This document shows positions 9,469-17,339 of a stretch of DNA of 35,000 nt, piece after piece. Below the pieces are notes generated by a model, which was given only the letters and a program-made list of their open reading frames with translations, was not told the DNA's origin and did not search any database. The position numbers and the translations under genes are program-made. Numbering within the stretch: the first letter of the stretch is position 1; every line of letters starts with the position of its first letter. The stretch is from NCBI RefSeq assembly GCF_004761875.1, contig NZ_SJEY01000015.1, positions 1 through 35,000 on the forward strand, written 5' to 3'. The DNA comes from Roseovarius aestuariivivens (GTDB taxonomy: Bacteria > Pseudomonadota > Alphaproteobacteria > Rhodobacterales > Rhodobacteraceae).

Positions 9469-10248
9469 ATGGTACAACTCACGCTTCCCAAGAATTCGCG
9501 GATTACCAAGGGCAAAACCTGGCCCAAGCCAGAGGGTGCCACGAATGTGCGCAAGTTTCAGATCTACCGCTGGAACCCCGACGACGGCAAAAATCCACGG
9601 GTCGATACCTATTTCGTCGACATGGACAAATGCGGCCCGATGATTTTGGATGCTCTGATCAAGATCAAGAACGACATCGACCCGACGCTGACTTTTCGGC
9701 GATCCTGTCGCGAGGGCATCTGCGGATCCTGTGCGATGAATATCGACGGGATCAATACCTTGGCGTGCATCTATGGCCTCGACGAGGTTAAGGGCGATGT
9801 AAAGATCTACCCGTTGCCGCACATGCCGGTGGTCAAGGATCTGATTCCGGATCTTACGCATTTCTATGCGCAGCACGCGTCGATCATGCCTTGGCTTGAA
9901 ACCAAAACGAACCGGCCCGCGAAGGAATGGAAGCAGTCAATCGAAGATCGCGCCAAGCTCGATGGTCTGTATGAATGTGTGATGTGCGCATCCTGCTCGA
10001 CCTCTTGCCCGAGCTACTGGTGGAACGGGGACAAATATCTAGGACCAGCCGCGCTTTTGCATGCCTACCGCTGGATCATCGACAGCCGGGACGAGGCAAC
10101 GGGCGAGCGGCTTGACGATCTGGAAGATCCTTTCAAGCTTTACCGCTGTCACACGATCATGAATTGCGCCAAGACATGCCCCAAAGGTTTGAATCCGGCC
10201 AAGGCGATTGCGGAAATCAAAAAGATGATGCTTGAACGCGCGGTTTGA
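9469..10248 (+). CDS. sdhB: Succinate dehydrogenase iron-sulfur subunit
   Basis: The 259-residue protein carries three clusters: [2Fe-2S] ligands in [10 protein letters not shown] with a fourth Cys at 100 (NTLAC), then [17 protein letters not shown] and [11 protein letters not shown] for the [4Fe-4S] and [3Fe-4S] clusters. It passes electrons from SdhA to ubiquinone at the SdhCD membrane anchor. GGAGG lies 7 nt before the ATG. It is last in the sdh operon and converges with the MarR-type gene, the two stops being separated by only 8 bp inside a shared hairpin. Confidence 0.97.
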   Translation: MVQLTLPKNSRITKGKTWPKPEGATNVRKFQIYRWNPDDGKNPRVDTYFVDMDKCGPMILDALIKIKNDIDPTLTFRRSCREGICGSCAMNIDGINTLACIYGLDEVKGDVKIYPLPHMPVVKDLIPDLTHFYAQHASIMPWLETKTNRPAKEWKQSIEDRAKLDGLYECVMCASCSTSCPSYWWNGDKYLGPAALLHAYRWIIDSRDEATGERLDDLEDPFKLYRCHTIMNCAKTCPKGLNPAKAIAEIKKMMLERAV

Positions 10249-10257
10249 TCCGCGCGT
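10236..10257. terminator. Hairpin spanning the convergent sdhB and marR stop codons
   Basis: ACGCGCGG (10236-10243) and CCGCGCGT (10250-10257) form a perfect 8-bp stem with a 6-nt loop holding the sdhB stop. No U-tract follows on either strand, so it may be a weak or Rho-assisted bidirectional terminator, or an mRNA 3'-end stabiliser. Confidence 0.5.
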
Positions 10258-10697
10258 CAGGTTTCCGGTTCGTCCCGGTCGAGCAAGGACAACAGGTCTG
10301 TCATGCGTTCAAGCTGCCCAGGCTTGGCGCGTGGCGCCATGAAGGATGCAACTGCATCTGCGTAAACGCCGGCCTGTTCTGCCAGAACGCTTTGACCTCG
10401 TCGCGTGACCTCAACGGTTTTGGCGCGTTGGTCGTCGGGGTTCGGCATTCTTGAAATCAGCATGTCGCGTTCCATCCGGTCCAGAAGACGCGAAACGGCG
10501 TATTGAGGCATCAGAAGATCGTTTTCAAGCGCTTTAGCGCCGTGCGTGCCGGCGTTTATGGCGCTCAGTGCCTCAAAGATTTCCAATGGGGGCAGATTTT
10601 CAAGTTTCAGAGCCGTGTCGATTTGCTCACGCCCCTTGATATAGGCCCGCGCAATGGCACGCCACGTCCTTGAGTGTTGGGGCACAGGCTCGATCAT
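10257..10697 (-). CDS. MarR family transcriptional regulator
   Basis: The product is a 146-residue winged-helix protein. The recognition-helix region reads LLMPQYAVSRLLDRMERDML and the wing SRMPNPDDQRAKTVEVTRRG, a clear MarR pattern (DDQRAKTVEVT). MarR proteins are dimeric repressors, often ligand-responsive. The target is unknown; it converges with sdhB and is divergent from the membrane-protein/DUF1989 pair. No strong ribosome site precedes the ATG, so the exact start is less certain; the open frame continues far upstream but without MarR similarity. Confidence 0.82.
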   Translation of the reverse strand: MIEPVPQHSRTWRAIARAYIKGREQIDTALKLENLPPLEIFEALSAINAGTHGAKALENDLLMPQYAVSRLLDRMERDMLISRMPNPDDQRAKTVEVTRRGQSVLAEQAGVYADAVASFMAPRAKPGQLERMTDLLSLLDRDEPET

Positions 10698-10955
10698 GCC
10701 ATGACTTTGCAAGCATCTGCATTGGAAAACAAGTCGCAGACTGCGCAACATCTGCACACGTGCGGCGCCGCAACCATGTTCGCCACCCGAAGCGAGAGCC
10801 GGTACGGAGATCCGGGCACGGCCCTGCGGTTTTGGCGGGAACGCGCCCCTGACCGTGAGGCGCCGACGCCGCCTGAGTTCTGAGCCTTTCCATAGGGTGC
10901 ATATGCCTGATACCATTAGCAAAGATGCAGGGCTGGACCATGGGCCCTGCTGTTT

Positions 10956-11171
10956 TTGGGAACCTTGCGGATCGTGATCGTCGTAGTCGGCCTGATCGTG
11001 GCCTTTCTTCTTATCCTGGTTTTTTCCAATCGCCGCACCCGGCAATGCCGCTGGCGGGAAGATCGGCGCGGCGACCGGGATGGTATGAAGAAATTCCGTT
11101 GTGCGGCGTGCGGAGCCGAAGCCTTTACCGATACCGGAGCGGCGCCGGTGACTTGCCAGAGACCGAGCTGA
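10956..11171 (+). CDS. Small membrane protein with cysteine-rich (zinc-ribbon-like) tail
   Basis: The 71-residue protein has one transmembrane helix (LRIVIVVVGLIVAFLLILVF), then a basic linker and a short tail KKFRCAACGAEAF...TCQRP with CxxC plus one further Cys. No ATG is available before the helix; TTG 10956 or TTG 10965 must be used, with GGGAA between them. It ends 14 bp before the DUF1989 gene, so the two may be co-transcribed. The tail could bind zinc if it dimerises, since only three cysteines are present. Function is unknown and the call rests on the helix plus the CxxC tail. Confidence 0.55.
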   Translation: MGTLRIVIVVVGLIVAFLLILVFSNRRTRQCRWREDRRGDRDGMKKFRCAACGAEAFTDTGAAPVTCQRPS

Positions 11172-11185
11172 AAGGACAAGCGATC

Positions 11186-12031
11186 ATGACGCAAGAGCCT
11201 GAGGACGCCGACGCGCGCCGTGCCGTCAAGCCGGTGATCTGCTATCCGAACGACAGCCTGCCGGAGCCGGACCTTGCGCTTTATGCTAGGGCGCGGGAAG
11301 CGGCGCGGAAGGTGGACGAGGTGACCGTTGCCCCGCGCGATGCGGCGTGTTTCCGGGTGAAAGCGGGCCAGTTTTTTCGCATCAGCAGCGTCGAGGGGCC
11401 CCAAGTTGGCGATCTAAACCTCTGGAACGAAAGCGATTTGTCCGAAAGGTTCTATTCCGGCAAGACGCGCGCGCTGCACGGCACCCATTTGAGCACCAAG
11501 GCGCGGATGTGGTCGAGCTTTCCCTTCGTGCGGCCCATGGCGACCATCGTGGAAGATACGCTGGACTGGTATGGGTTCGATGAGTTCGGTGGCGGTGTGC
11601 ACGACGTGATCGGCACGCGGTGTGATCCGTATACTGGTAACCTTCTCAAGGGGTTACAGTATCACTATTGCTGCCATTCGAACCTGACGCGGGCGCTTGC
11701 TGACGAGACAGGGATGAGCCTATCCGAGGCGGAGGGGCATGTGCATGATGTGCTCAACGTCTTCATGTGCACCGGGTTCACGCGGGAAACGGGTCAGTAT
11801 TTCATGAAGGCGAGCCCCGTGCGGCCCGGGGATCACCTTGAATTCTTTGCGGAAATTGATCTTTTGGGAGCCTTGAGCGCCTGTCCGGGGGGCGATTGTT
11901 CCTCTGAGCATTCGAGCGATGCCGCGGCGTGTTATCCGCTTCTGGTGGAGGTTTTCGCGCCGGATGATGGTGCTCTGGGCGAGTGGGTCAGCCCACCGGT
12001 CAACGGTTATGACCGAAGCCACGGGCGGTGA
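11186..12031 (+). CDS. DUF1989 (urea carboxylase-associated) family protein
   Basis: The 281-residue protein has the DUF1989 pattern: FRVKAGQFFRISSVEGPQVGDLNLW, STKARMWSSFPFVRPM, CDPYTGNLL with YHYCCHSNL, and NVFMCTGFTRETGQY. The conserved Cys/His residues suggest a metal site. Some relatives are subunits of carboxyguanidine deiminase or are urea carboxylase-associated proteins; stand-alone members are mostly uncharacterised. No urea carboxylase or allophanate hydrolase gene is visible. AAAGGA precedes the ATG; the frame is open for 87 codons upstream, overlapping the small membrane protein in another frame, but family similarity begins after this ATG. Confidence 0.84.
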   Translation: MTQEPEDADARRAVKPVICYPNDSLPEPDLALYARAREAARKVDEVTVAPRDAACFRVKAGQFFRISSVEGPQVGDLNLWNESDLSERFYSGKTRALHGTHLSTKARMWSSFPFVRPMATIVEDTLDWYGFDEFGGGVHDVIGTRCDPYTGNLLKGLQYHYCCHSNLTRALADETGMSLSEAEGHVHDVLNVFMCTGFTRETGQYFMKASPVRPGDHLEFFAEIDLLGALSACPGGDCSSEHSSDAAACYPLLVEVFAPDDGALGEWVSPPVNGYDRSHGR

Positions 12032-12409
12032 GACGGGCGCGTCACCGTGCGGTGGATTAATCTGTGGCTCTGGTCCCAAAATGGGGATGCACAAGCTGTA
12101 CACAGGCTGTGCACAGGCCGTACACCGGCGCAGTCGAGCCTTTTTTGATGTCCTGTCGTTTACCTTTGGTCCAAATGTGCAACCGGATGCCTGATTCCTG
12201 ACATAGGCCAAAAGACGCGCCACGCCTCACGATTTCCCGACCTCAACGCAATTGAGCCGAAGGCGTATCTTCGACTTGGCCCGCCGATTTTACGTATCGC
12301 AGGCAGCCGAGCCCAAGCGCGGGGTGATGCGTTGGCGTTGTAGGTTTGTGTTGCCGCCGCGTTCGGATTTCGCTGGTCAGATCGGAAAAATTGTCGAACT
12401 CTGTTCCGC
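12032..12409. other. Intergenic region without a recognised gene
   Basis: These 378 bp separate the DUF1989 gene from the adhesin-E-like gene. The open frames are short and look random. Apart from a triple 11-bp repeat at 12096-12128 I see no terminator or promoter that I would defend. Confidence 0.5.
12096..12128. repeat. Three tandem 11-bp repeats
   Basis: CTGTACACAGG (12096-12106), CTGTGCACAGG (12107-12117) and CCGTACACCGG (12118-12128) are head-to-tail copies; copy 2 differs from copy 1 at one base and copy 3 at two. Each is also close to palindromic around GTAC or GTGCAC. An 11-bp period is about one helical turn, as in phased regulator sites, but replication slippage would give the same picture. 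Confidence 0.75.
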
Positions 12410-12817
12410 ATGCACAAAACCGGATCAACAGCAGCCATAATCTTTTCGTCGGTGTTGAGCGTCGCAGCGAACGAGGTCTATGCCACCGGTGCTGGAGAGG
12501 GTATGTGGGTCACCTACGCGACGGAAGCCAATGGTGACGTCCATGTCTATGATCCATCGCGCGTGGAAGAGACCGGGACGCTGAGGCGGGTTTGGACGGG
12601 CATCCGCTACAAGACGTCCGTCATGGGGGCATCCAGTTTTCTGAGCCTCGTGGAAATCGACTGTTCCGAGCGGACTGAGAAAACATTGCAGAGCACTTTT
12701 TTCACAGACAAGCACTGGGAAAGGCCTGCCATGAAGACGGATACATCGGAAACGTCAAAGCGCGAGATTGAAGCCGGGTCTACACGGGACAACCTGGCCG
12801 AAATCGTCTGCGATTGA
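12410..12817 (+). CDS. Secreted surface-adhesin-E-like protein
   Basis: The 135-residue product has a probable signal peptide (MHKTGSTAAIIFSSVLSVAA with an ANEVYA end) and a mature core VRVWTGI-type strand, SSFLSLVEIDCSE and TLQSTFFTD, resembling the small surface-adhesin-E domain (aromatic 'RVW...Y' strand, a central Asp-Cys, then a Ser/Thr-Phe strand). Such proteins are periplasmic or surface-exposed and mostly uncharacterised. No ribosome-binding site is visible before ATG 12410, so translation may be leaderless or the start may be wrong. It converges with the PQQ dehydrogenase gene. The family call is moderate. Confidence 0.62.
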   Translation: MHKTGSTAAIIFSSVLSVAANEVYATGAGEGMWVTYATEANGDVHVYDPSRVEETGTLRRVWTGIRYKTSVMGASSFLSLVEIDCSERTEKTLQSTFFTDKHWERPAMKTDTSETSKREIEAGSTRDNLAEIVCD

Positions 12818-12870
12818 GGCTGTTTTAGAAGCCGGCAGACTTTAGGCCGAGAGATCTCAAACCCTAGACG

Positions 12871-12903
12871 AAAAATTCCCGCGCCACCGAAGTGACGCGG
12901 GAA
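12871..12903 (-). terminator. Rho-independent terminator of the PQQ dehydrogenase gene
   Basis: TTCCCGCG (12876-12883) pairs with CGCGGGAA (12896-12903), with an inner CAC/GTG extension and a CGAA loop. On the minus strand it is followed by TTTTT (complement of 12871-12875). It begins 33 bp beyond the stop codon of the gene at 12937. Confidence 0.85.
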
Positions 12904-12936
12904 AAGTGTTCATTTAGTTATGTAAGGCTTTGAGAT

Positions 12937-14259
12937 TTACCTCATGCTTTCTGCGGTGACGCGGTAAATCTCACCTTCATCGGTCGCCACATAAAGCGCG
13001 TTATCGGGACCCATAGCCAGGCCGCGGAACCGCTGTGAAAAGCCGAGGGGCATGCGGACGATCCCGTTTATGCCCAAGCCACTGGGGGTGAGGCTGATCA
13101 TGTCGATCCGCGAGCCCTCTGGCGTATCGCCGAAGCCGATCCCCATGATGCCGACCGCCAGACGGCCCTCGTAGATGCCCCAGTTGTCGCCTGTCAGGAA
13201 GGCGGCAGAGCCAGTGCCTTGCGAGAAGCCATTGTTGTTCCACGACGGCGGCATCAGATCGTCGAAGCGCGTGTCGCTCATCGGCGTGTAGGCCGCGCGC
13301 ACGGCGGGATCCATCCCGTCCATCTGGTTGGGTTCATAGCCGCAATACTCATCCGGGCACTCGCCCCGGCCTCCGACATTCTGCGCAGGGTCCCAGCCGG
13401 CATTGCCACCGTTCACCAGCGCGGTGATCTCGTCATTGTGCCAGGGGCCATGTTCCGCCGTGAAGGCCTTGCCGTCGCTCGGGCGGAAGTCGATGCCTTG
13501 GACGTTTCTGTGGCCATAGGTGTAGATGCGCGGGTCAAAGCCCTCGGGCGGGTTGTTGTCCGGGTGGGCATTGCCGTCCATGTCGATCCGCAGGACCTTG
13601 CCGCACAGAAGCGTGCCGTCCTGAGGGCAGATGCCGCGGTGCCGGTCGCCGCCGGCCACCCAGAGATACCCGCCGGGCCCGATGCGAATCCGTCCGCCGT
13701 TATGGGCGCCGGGGCCGCCGAACGGCTGATTGGAATCGAACGGCTTGAACTGAATATCCGTCACGATGTCGGTTCGATCGCTGACGCTGGTGAGATCTTC
13801 GCTGACCGTGAAGGTCATGACGATGTTGCCGTCGCATCTTTCGAAATTGGTCTTGCAGCCATCGCCGTGATATTTGTTCGACGTCGAATAGACGGCAATT
13901 CTGCGGTTGTCGGCGAAGTCGCGGTCGACGGCCACGCCGAGCATCCCTGCCTGACCCTCGCAGAAAAGGTCATCGCCGCTATCGGCATAACCGGTCGTCT
14001 CTTCCATGCCGTAGAGCTTATGCACGGTGCCGTCGGATGTTCTGACCGAAAGACCATTGCATTTTTCGGTGAAGAACATCGTGCCGTCCGGCAGGAACGC
14101 CATGTCCCATGGGCTCTCAAGCCCTTCAAGAACGACGGAGGACGAGATCTTGGGCACATCCATGCCTTGGTGATTGTCTGCCTGAGCGGCAAACGGCAGT
14201 CCAAGAACCATGGCACCGGCCATGAGCCCTGACGCTACCTTTCTTTTTAGGATATTCAT
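12937..14259 (-). CDS. Periplasmic PQQ-dependent sugar dehydrogenase (glucose/sorbosone type)
   Basis: The 440-residue protein begins with a clear signal peptide (basic MNILKRK, hydrophobic core, cleavage near AAQADNH). The mature part is a six-bladed beta-propeller of the soluble glucose/sorbosone dehydrogenase family: LESPWDMAFLPDGTMFFTEK, AGMLGVAVDRDF, GGPGAHNGGRIRIGPGGYLW, YTYGHRNVQGIDF, AEHGPWHNDEI and RFRGLAMGPDNALYVAT at the blades. The His residues in AHNGGR and AEHGP fit the PQQ/Ca-binding face. It carries eight or more cysteines, more than usual, which may form disulfides. The substrate cannot be read; no PQQ biosynthesis genes are in the window. GGGAGG precedes the ATG. A single-gene unit with its own terminator. 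Confidence 0.88.
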   Translation of the reverse strand: MNILKRKVASGLMAGAMVLGLPFAAQADNHQGMDVPKISSSVVLEGLESPWDMAFLPDGTMFFTEKCNGLSVRTSDGTVHKLYGMEETTGYADSGDDLFCEGQAGMLGVAVDRDFADNRRIAVYSTSNKYHGDGCKTNFERCDGNIVMTFTVSEDLTSVSDRTDIVTDIQFKPFDSNQPFGGPGAHNGGRIRIGPGGYLWVAGGDRHRGICPQDGTLLCGKVLRIDMDGNAHPDNNPPEGFDPRIYTYGHRNVQGIDFRPSDGKAFTAEHGPWHNDEITALVNGGNAGWDPAQNVGGRGECPDEYCGYEPNQMDGMDPAVRAAYTPMSDTRFDDLMPPSWNNNGFSQGTGSAAFLTGDNWGIYEGRLAVGIMGIGFGDTPEGSRIDMISLTPSGLGINGIVRMPLGFSQRFRGLAMGPDNALYVATDEGEIYRVTAESMR

Positions 14260-14677
14260 GTTTTCCTCCCTTTAGTTTATTTTTATTCAGCTTCGTATTT
14301 TCACATCCTCCAAATACGGTGCCGAATGATCGATCTACTCATCTAACAATGGCGTTGCCGAGAGCCTTGCTGCCGCTGAACGTGTAAGCGGGGAAAATCA
14401 ACATCCCCCAAAGAGCCAGGCCCTTGAAAAATATGCGCAAAGGTTCCTCCCGGAGCCGTTCCGACTCGCAGATGAAAACTATCGCTTACTTTCTCGGTTT
14501 AGCAAAAGTATTTCTTGGGCAGCCACCAGACGAGGTTGAAGACACCTTGGGAAGGACAGGCTTGCTGACCTTTGGGCGGCGCTGATGTTGCCCGTTTCGG
14601 ACGGTGACCGGCATAGACCTGACGGTTCACCATCATACCCTTCGTAGCCGGTTGGCGGCCTTTCCTGCGCCCAAAAG
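14260..14677. other. Intergenic region upstream of the PQQ dehydrogenase gene
   Basis: I see no gene in these 418 bp. The 60 bp nearest the dehydrogenase start are AT-rich, consistent with its promoter on the minus strand, but no -35/-10 pair is convincing. The remainder shows no repeat or recognisable relic. Confidence 0.5.
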
Positions 14678-14703
14678 AAAACCCCGCGCGATGGCGGGGT
14701 TTT
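14678..14703 (-). terminator. Rho-independent terminator of rpmJ
   Basis: AAAACCCCGC (14678-14687) and GCGGGGTTTT (14694-14703) make a perfect 10-bp stem with a 6-nt loop; the minus-strand reading continues into TTTTGGG. It lies 24 bp beyond the rpmJ stop. The flanking A and T tracts would also let it work in the other direction. Confidence 0.9.
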
Positions 14704-14727
14704 CTGCAGTCATACGTCAGAGGGGCT

Positions 14728-14853
14728 TCAGCCTTGGCGGGCCTTGAAGCGCTTCTGAGTTTTGTTGATCACGTAGACGCGGCCTTTGCGGCGCACGACG
14801 CGGCAATCGCGGTGCCGGTTCTTGAGCGAACGCAGCGAGTTCTTGACCTTCAT
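14728..14853 (-). CDS. rpmJ: 50S ribosomal protein L36
   Basis: The 41-residue basic protein [16 protein letters not shown]...KARQG is the L36 family. Only one cysteine remains (RDCRVV), so this is the zinc-independent 'C-minus' form rather than the four-ligand zinc-ribbon form. AGGAGAGG precedes the ATG, which decides the start; the open frame runs through the tRNA region upstream and is not coding there. It lies alone between a terminator and tRNA-Val. Confidence 0.95.
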   Translation of the reverse strand: MKVKNSLRSLKNRHRDCRVVRRKGRVYVINKTQKRFKARQG

Positions 14854-14933
14854 CGGTCCTCTCCTTTGTCGCGGCGCGGGCCAGCGCCTGAGTTGCGGGT
14901 GTTCCGGCCAGCAGGGCCGAAACAGCGAATTCA

Positions 14934-15008
14934 TGGTGGGCGATACAAGGTTCGAACTTGTGACCCCTTCGATGTCAACGAAGTGCTCTACCGCTGAGCT
15001 AATCGCCC
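14934..15008 (-). tRNA. tRNA-Val (anticodon GAC)
   Basis: Read on the minus strand, acceptor arms GGGCGAT (complement of 15002-15008) and ATCGCCC (complement of 14938-14944) pair fully. The D-arm begins TAGCTCAGCGGTAGAGC, the anticodon arm is CTTCG-TTGACAT-CGAAG with anticodon GAC, and the T-loop is GTTCGAACC. The 3' CCA is encoded (complement of 14934-14936). No structural defect is seen. Confidence 0.96.
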
Positions 15009-15152
15009 ATGAATACCCAAAACGGACCTGCCCCAATAAATAGGGGCGCGGAAATCCGCGCCGGGTAGCGGGGTCTATAAAAGGAGTCGGAAGACGGATC
15101 AAGGGCTTTTAGAACCCCGAATTCGGTCTATGATACACGCTCAGGAGCATGC

Positions 15153-16016
15153 ATGTCCAAACCGGCCTTCACACTGACCCGACCAGAGCGGCGAACCACC
15201 TCGGTCGTCTTTGCCTCGCCCCATAGCGGGCGGGCCTATCCGTGGTCTTTCCTGCGCCGGACAGCCCTTGACGAGCAGGCCATCCGCAGTTCCGAAGACG
15301 CCTTTGTCGACGAACTGTTCGATGCCGCCCCCTGCCACGGGGCCCCGTTTCTGACGGCCGGCGCGCCGCGCGCCTTTGTTGATCTCAATCGCTCGACCGA
15401 AGAACTCGACCCCGCTTTGATCGAGGGTGTCCGCAAGCTGGGACACAATCCGCGCGTGGCCTCTGGTCTTGGGGTGATCCCCCGTGTCGTGGCCAATGGC
15501 AAGGCGATCTATTCCGGCAAACTGACCATGGCCGAGGCCAAACGGCGCATCGACACCTACTGGACGCCCTACCATGACGCGCTGCGGGCGGAGATGGATC
15601 AGGCGCATGCGATGTTCGGAGAGGCGATCCTGGTGGATTGCCATTCGATGCCGCACGAAGCGATGGATATCGTCGCGCGCAGCGGGGCGCGGCGGCCCGA
15701 AGTGGTGTTGGGCGACAGGTTCGGAGCGGCGGCCAGCGAGGCGGTGGTCGACCGGATCGAAGAGGCGTTTAGGCGGGCCGGTCTGGTCGTGACGCGAAAC
15801 ACGCCTTTTGCCGGGGCTTATATCACCCAGCAATACGGACGGCCCGCGCAGGGGCGCCATGCCGTGCAGGTCGAGATCGATCGTGCGCTTTACATGAACG
15901 AGCGGCTGATCCGGCCCAACGGGAACTTCGCGGCCTTCAAGCGCCTGCTGGACGGTGTGATCGCGCAGATCACGGAAATCGGCCGGGCCGACGCGCGGCC
16001 TTTGGCTGCCGAATAG
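15153..16016 (+). CDS. N-formylglutamate amidohydrolase family protein
   Basis: The 287-residue protein shows VVFASPHSGRAYP (residues 18-30), SEDAFVDELFD, APRAFVDLNR, LVDCHSMPHEA and GAYITQQYGRP; the His and Asp/Glu residues in these match the zinc site of the HutG/N-formylglutamate deformylase family. HutG releases formate and glutamate at the end of histidine degradation. No hut genes are visible here, so the physiological substrate may be another N-formyl or N-acyl compound. AGGAG precedes the ATG. It converges with dinB, the stops being 8 bp apart. Confidence 0.88.
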   Translation: MSKPAFTLTRPERRTTSVVFASPHSGRAYPWSFLRRTALDEQAIRSSEDAFVDELFDAAPCHGAPFLTAGAPRAFVDLNRSTEELDPALIEGVRKLGHNPRVASGLGVIPRVVANGKAIYSGKLTMAEAKRRIDTYWTPYHDALRAEMDQAHAMFGEAILVDCHSMPHEAMDIVARSGARRPEVVLGDRFGAAASEAVVDRIEEAFRRAGLVVTRNTPFAGAYITQQYGRPAQGRHAVQVEIDRALYMNERLIRPNGNFAAFKRLLDGVIAQITEIGRADARPLAAE

Positions 16017-16024
16017 GCCAGGTT

Positions 16025-17278
16025 TTATCGCAACGATCGACCCTTGAGGATCGCGTCCGGGCCGAAGCGGGCGCGGATCTTATCGGTGGCGCGCTCGGCC
16101 TCGCCGCGGCGCAGGGCGTCGGGGTCGAGCAGATCGCCCGAGACATCGGCGGCGGCCTCGGTGACGAGATCGGACATACCGACACCCAGAAGGCGGTAGG
16201 GCGCGTCGTGATCCACCTGATCGAACAAACCGCGCGCCGTGCGATAGATGCGGTCGGCCAGCTGGGTGGGTTCGCGTAGCGCGTGCCGCCGGGTCAGGAG
16301 CGAGTGATCGGCGCGCTTGAGCTTGAGCGTGACCACGCGGCCTGCTTTCGATTTGGCCTTGGCGCGGTCCGCGACCTTTTCGGCCATGCGCCAGATATGC
16401 CCGTCGAGCACGTCGGCATTGGCGGTGTCCTCGCCAAAGGTGGTCTCGTTAGAGATTGATTTCACAGGGGAATTGGCGGAGACGCGGCGGCGGTCCTGGC
16501 CCCTTGCCAGATGCCAGAGCCGGTCGCCGAGAGAGCCGAAACGCGCAATGAGATCCGTGCGGTCCCAGCGCAGGAGGTCCGAGAAGCGGCGAATGCCGGC
16601 CTTTTCGAGAGACGCCTGCGCCGACTGACCCACGCCCCAGATCAACGAGACAGGTTTGTCGTGCAGAAAGTCCATCGTTTCGGCCTCTCCGATCACCGAA
16701 AAGCCATGCGGTTTGTCGAGATCCGAGGCGATTTTCGCCAAAAACTTGTTGTGACTCAATCCGATAGACCCGGTCACGCCAAGTTCGGCGCGCATTCGGC
16801 GCACGAGCTGCGCCAGCATGACCGCAGGGGGCGCGCCGTGCAGGCGCGCGGTGCCGGTGAGGTCGAGAAACGCCTCGTCGAGCGAGAGCGGTTCCACATC
16901 CGGGGTGAGATCGAGCATCATGGCGCGGATGGCGCGGGAGATCTCGGCGTAAAGCTCCATCCGGGGCTTGATGATGACCGCGTCGGGGCAGAGCTTCAAC
17001 GCCTGAAACATCGGCATGGCCGAGCGGACGCCACAAATTCTTGCGATATAACAAGCGGTTGAGACGACCCCGCGCCGTCCGCCGCCGATAATCACGGGCT
17101 TGTCCGCAAGTTCTGGCCGGTCGCGTTTTTCGACGCTGGCGTAGAACGCGTCGCAATCCATGTGGGCGATGGAGAGCGTGAACAATTCGTCATGCGCCAC
17201 GACGCGCGGACTGCGGCACGCGGGGCAGCGTGGGCCGGTCTCGAACGAGGTCAGGCAATCGCGACACAAAGACGGCAT
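16025..17278 (-). CDS. dinB: DNA polymerase IV (Y-family) with N-terminal zinc ribbon
   Basis: The 417-residue translesion polymerase has catalytic carboxylates Asp41 in MDCDAFYASVE and Asp134-Glu135 in LSLDEAFLD, the YIARICGVRSAMPM finger/palm segment, GSIGLSHNKFLAKIASDLDKP, and a C-terminal little-finger domain. It carries about 30 extra residues at the N-terminus with CRDC (5-8) and CPAC (18-21), a probable zinc ribbon seen in related alphaproteobacterial DinB proteins. No ribosome site is evident before ATG 17278; the frame is open 31 codons further upstream, through the NUDIX start region. It is divergent from the NUDIX gene, sharing a 61-bp gap with TTGTACAA sites. Confidence 0.92.
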   Translation of the reverse strand: MPSLCRDCLTSFETGPRCPACRSPRVVAHDELFTLSIAHMDCDAFYASVEKRDRPELADKPVIIGGGRRGVVSTACYIARICGVRSAMPMFQALKLCPDAVIIKPRMELYAEISRAIRAMMLDLTPDVEPLSLDEAFLDLTGTARLHGAPPAVMLAQLVRRMRAELGVTGSIGLSHNKFLAKIASDLDKPHGFSVIGEAETMDFLHDKPVSLIWGVGQSAQASLEKAGIRRFSDLLRWDRTDLIARFGSLGDRLWHLARGQDRRRVSANSPVKSISNETTFGEDTANADVLDGHIWRMAEKVADRAKAKSKAGRVVTLKLKRADHSLLTRRHALREPTQLADRIYRTARGLFDQVDHDAPYRLLGVGMSDLVTEAAADVSGDLLDPDALRRGEAERATDKIRARFGPDAILKGRSLR

Positions 17279-17288
17279 GGCGGGGATC

Positions 17289-17337
17289 TTGTACAAATTG
17301 TACGAGCGGAACGACCCCAAAAGTGCAGATTGTACAA
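17289..17337. promoter_or_regulatory. TTGTACAA sites in the dinB/NUDIX divergent gap
   Basis: TTGTACAA occurs at 17289-17296 and 17330-17337, 41 bp apart. The first copy extends into GTACAA-A-TTGTAC (17291-17303), a 13-bp inverted repeat. The second ends two bases before the NUDIX ATG. This is not the GTTC-N7-GTTC LexA box usual in Alphaproteobacteria. Inference: an operator for joint control of the two divergent genes. Confidence 0.6.
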
Positions 17338-17339
17338 AA

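Noticed and set aside
10236..10257. A dispersed repeat shared with the mdh terminator (both contain GAACGCGCGG)
   Set aside because: The match is 10 bp of low-complexity CG sequence; the loops and flanks differ, so chance is the simpler explanation.
13219..14232. Plus-strand open frame across the PQQ dehydrogenase
   Set aside because: Repetitive Val/Ala/Asp/Arg translation typical of antisense frames; the minus strand has a signal peptide and propeller motifs.
17279..17339. LexA box controlling dinB
   Set aside because: No GTTC-N7-GTTC or its complement is found in the gap; the GGAAC near 17308 lacks a partner at the right distance.
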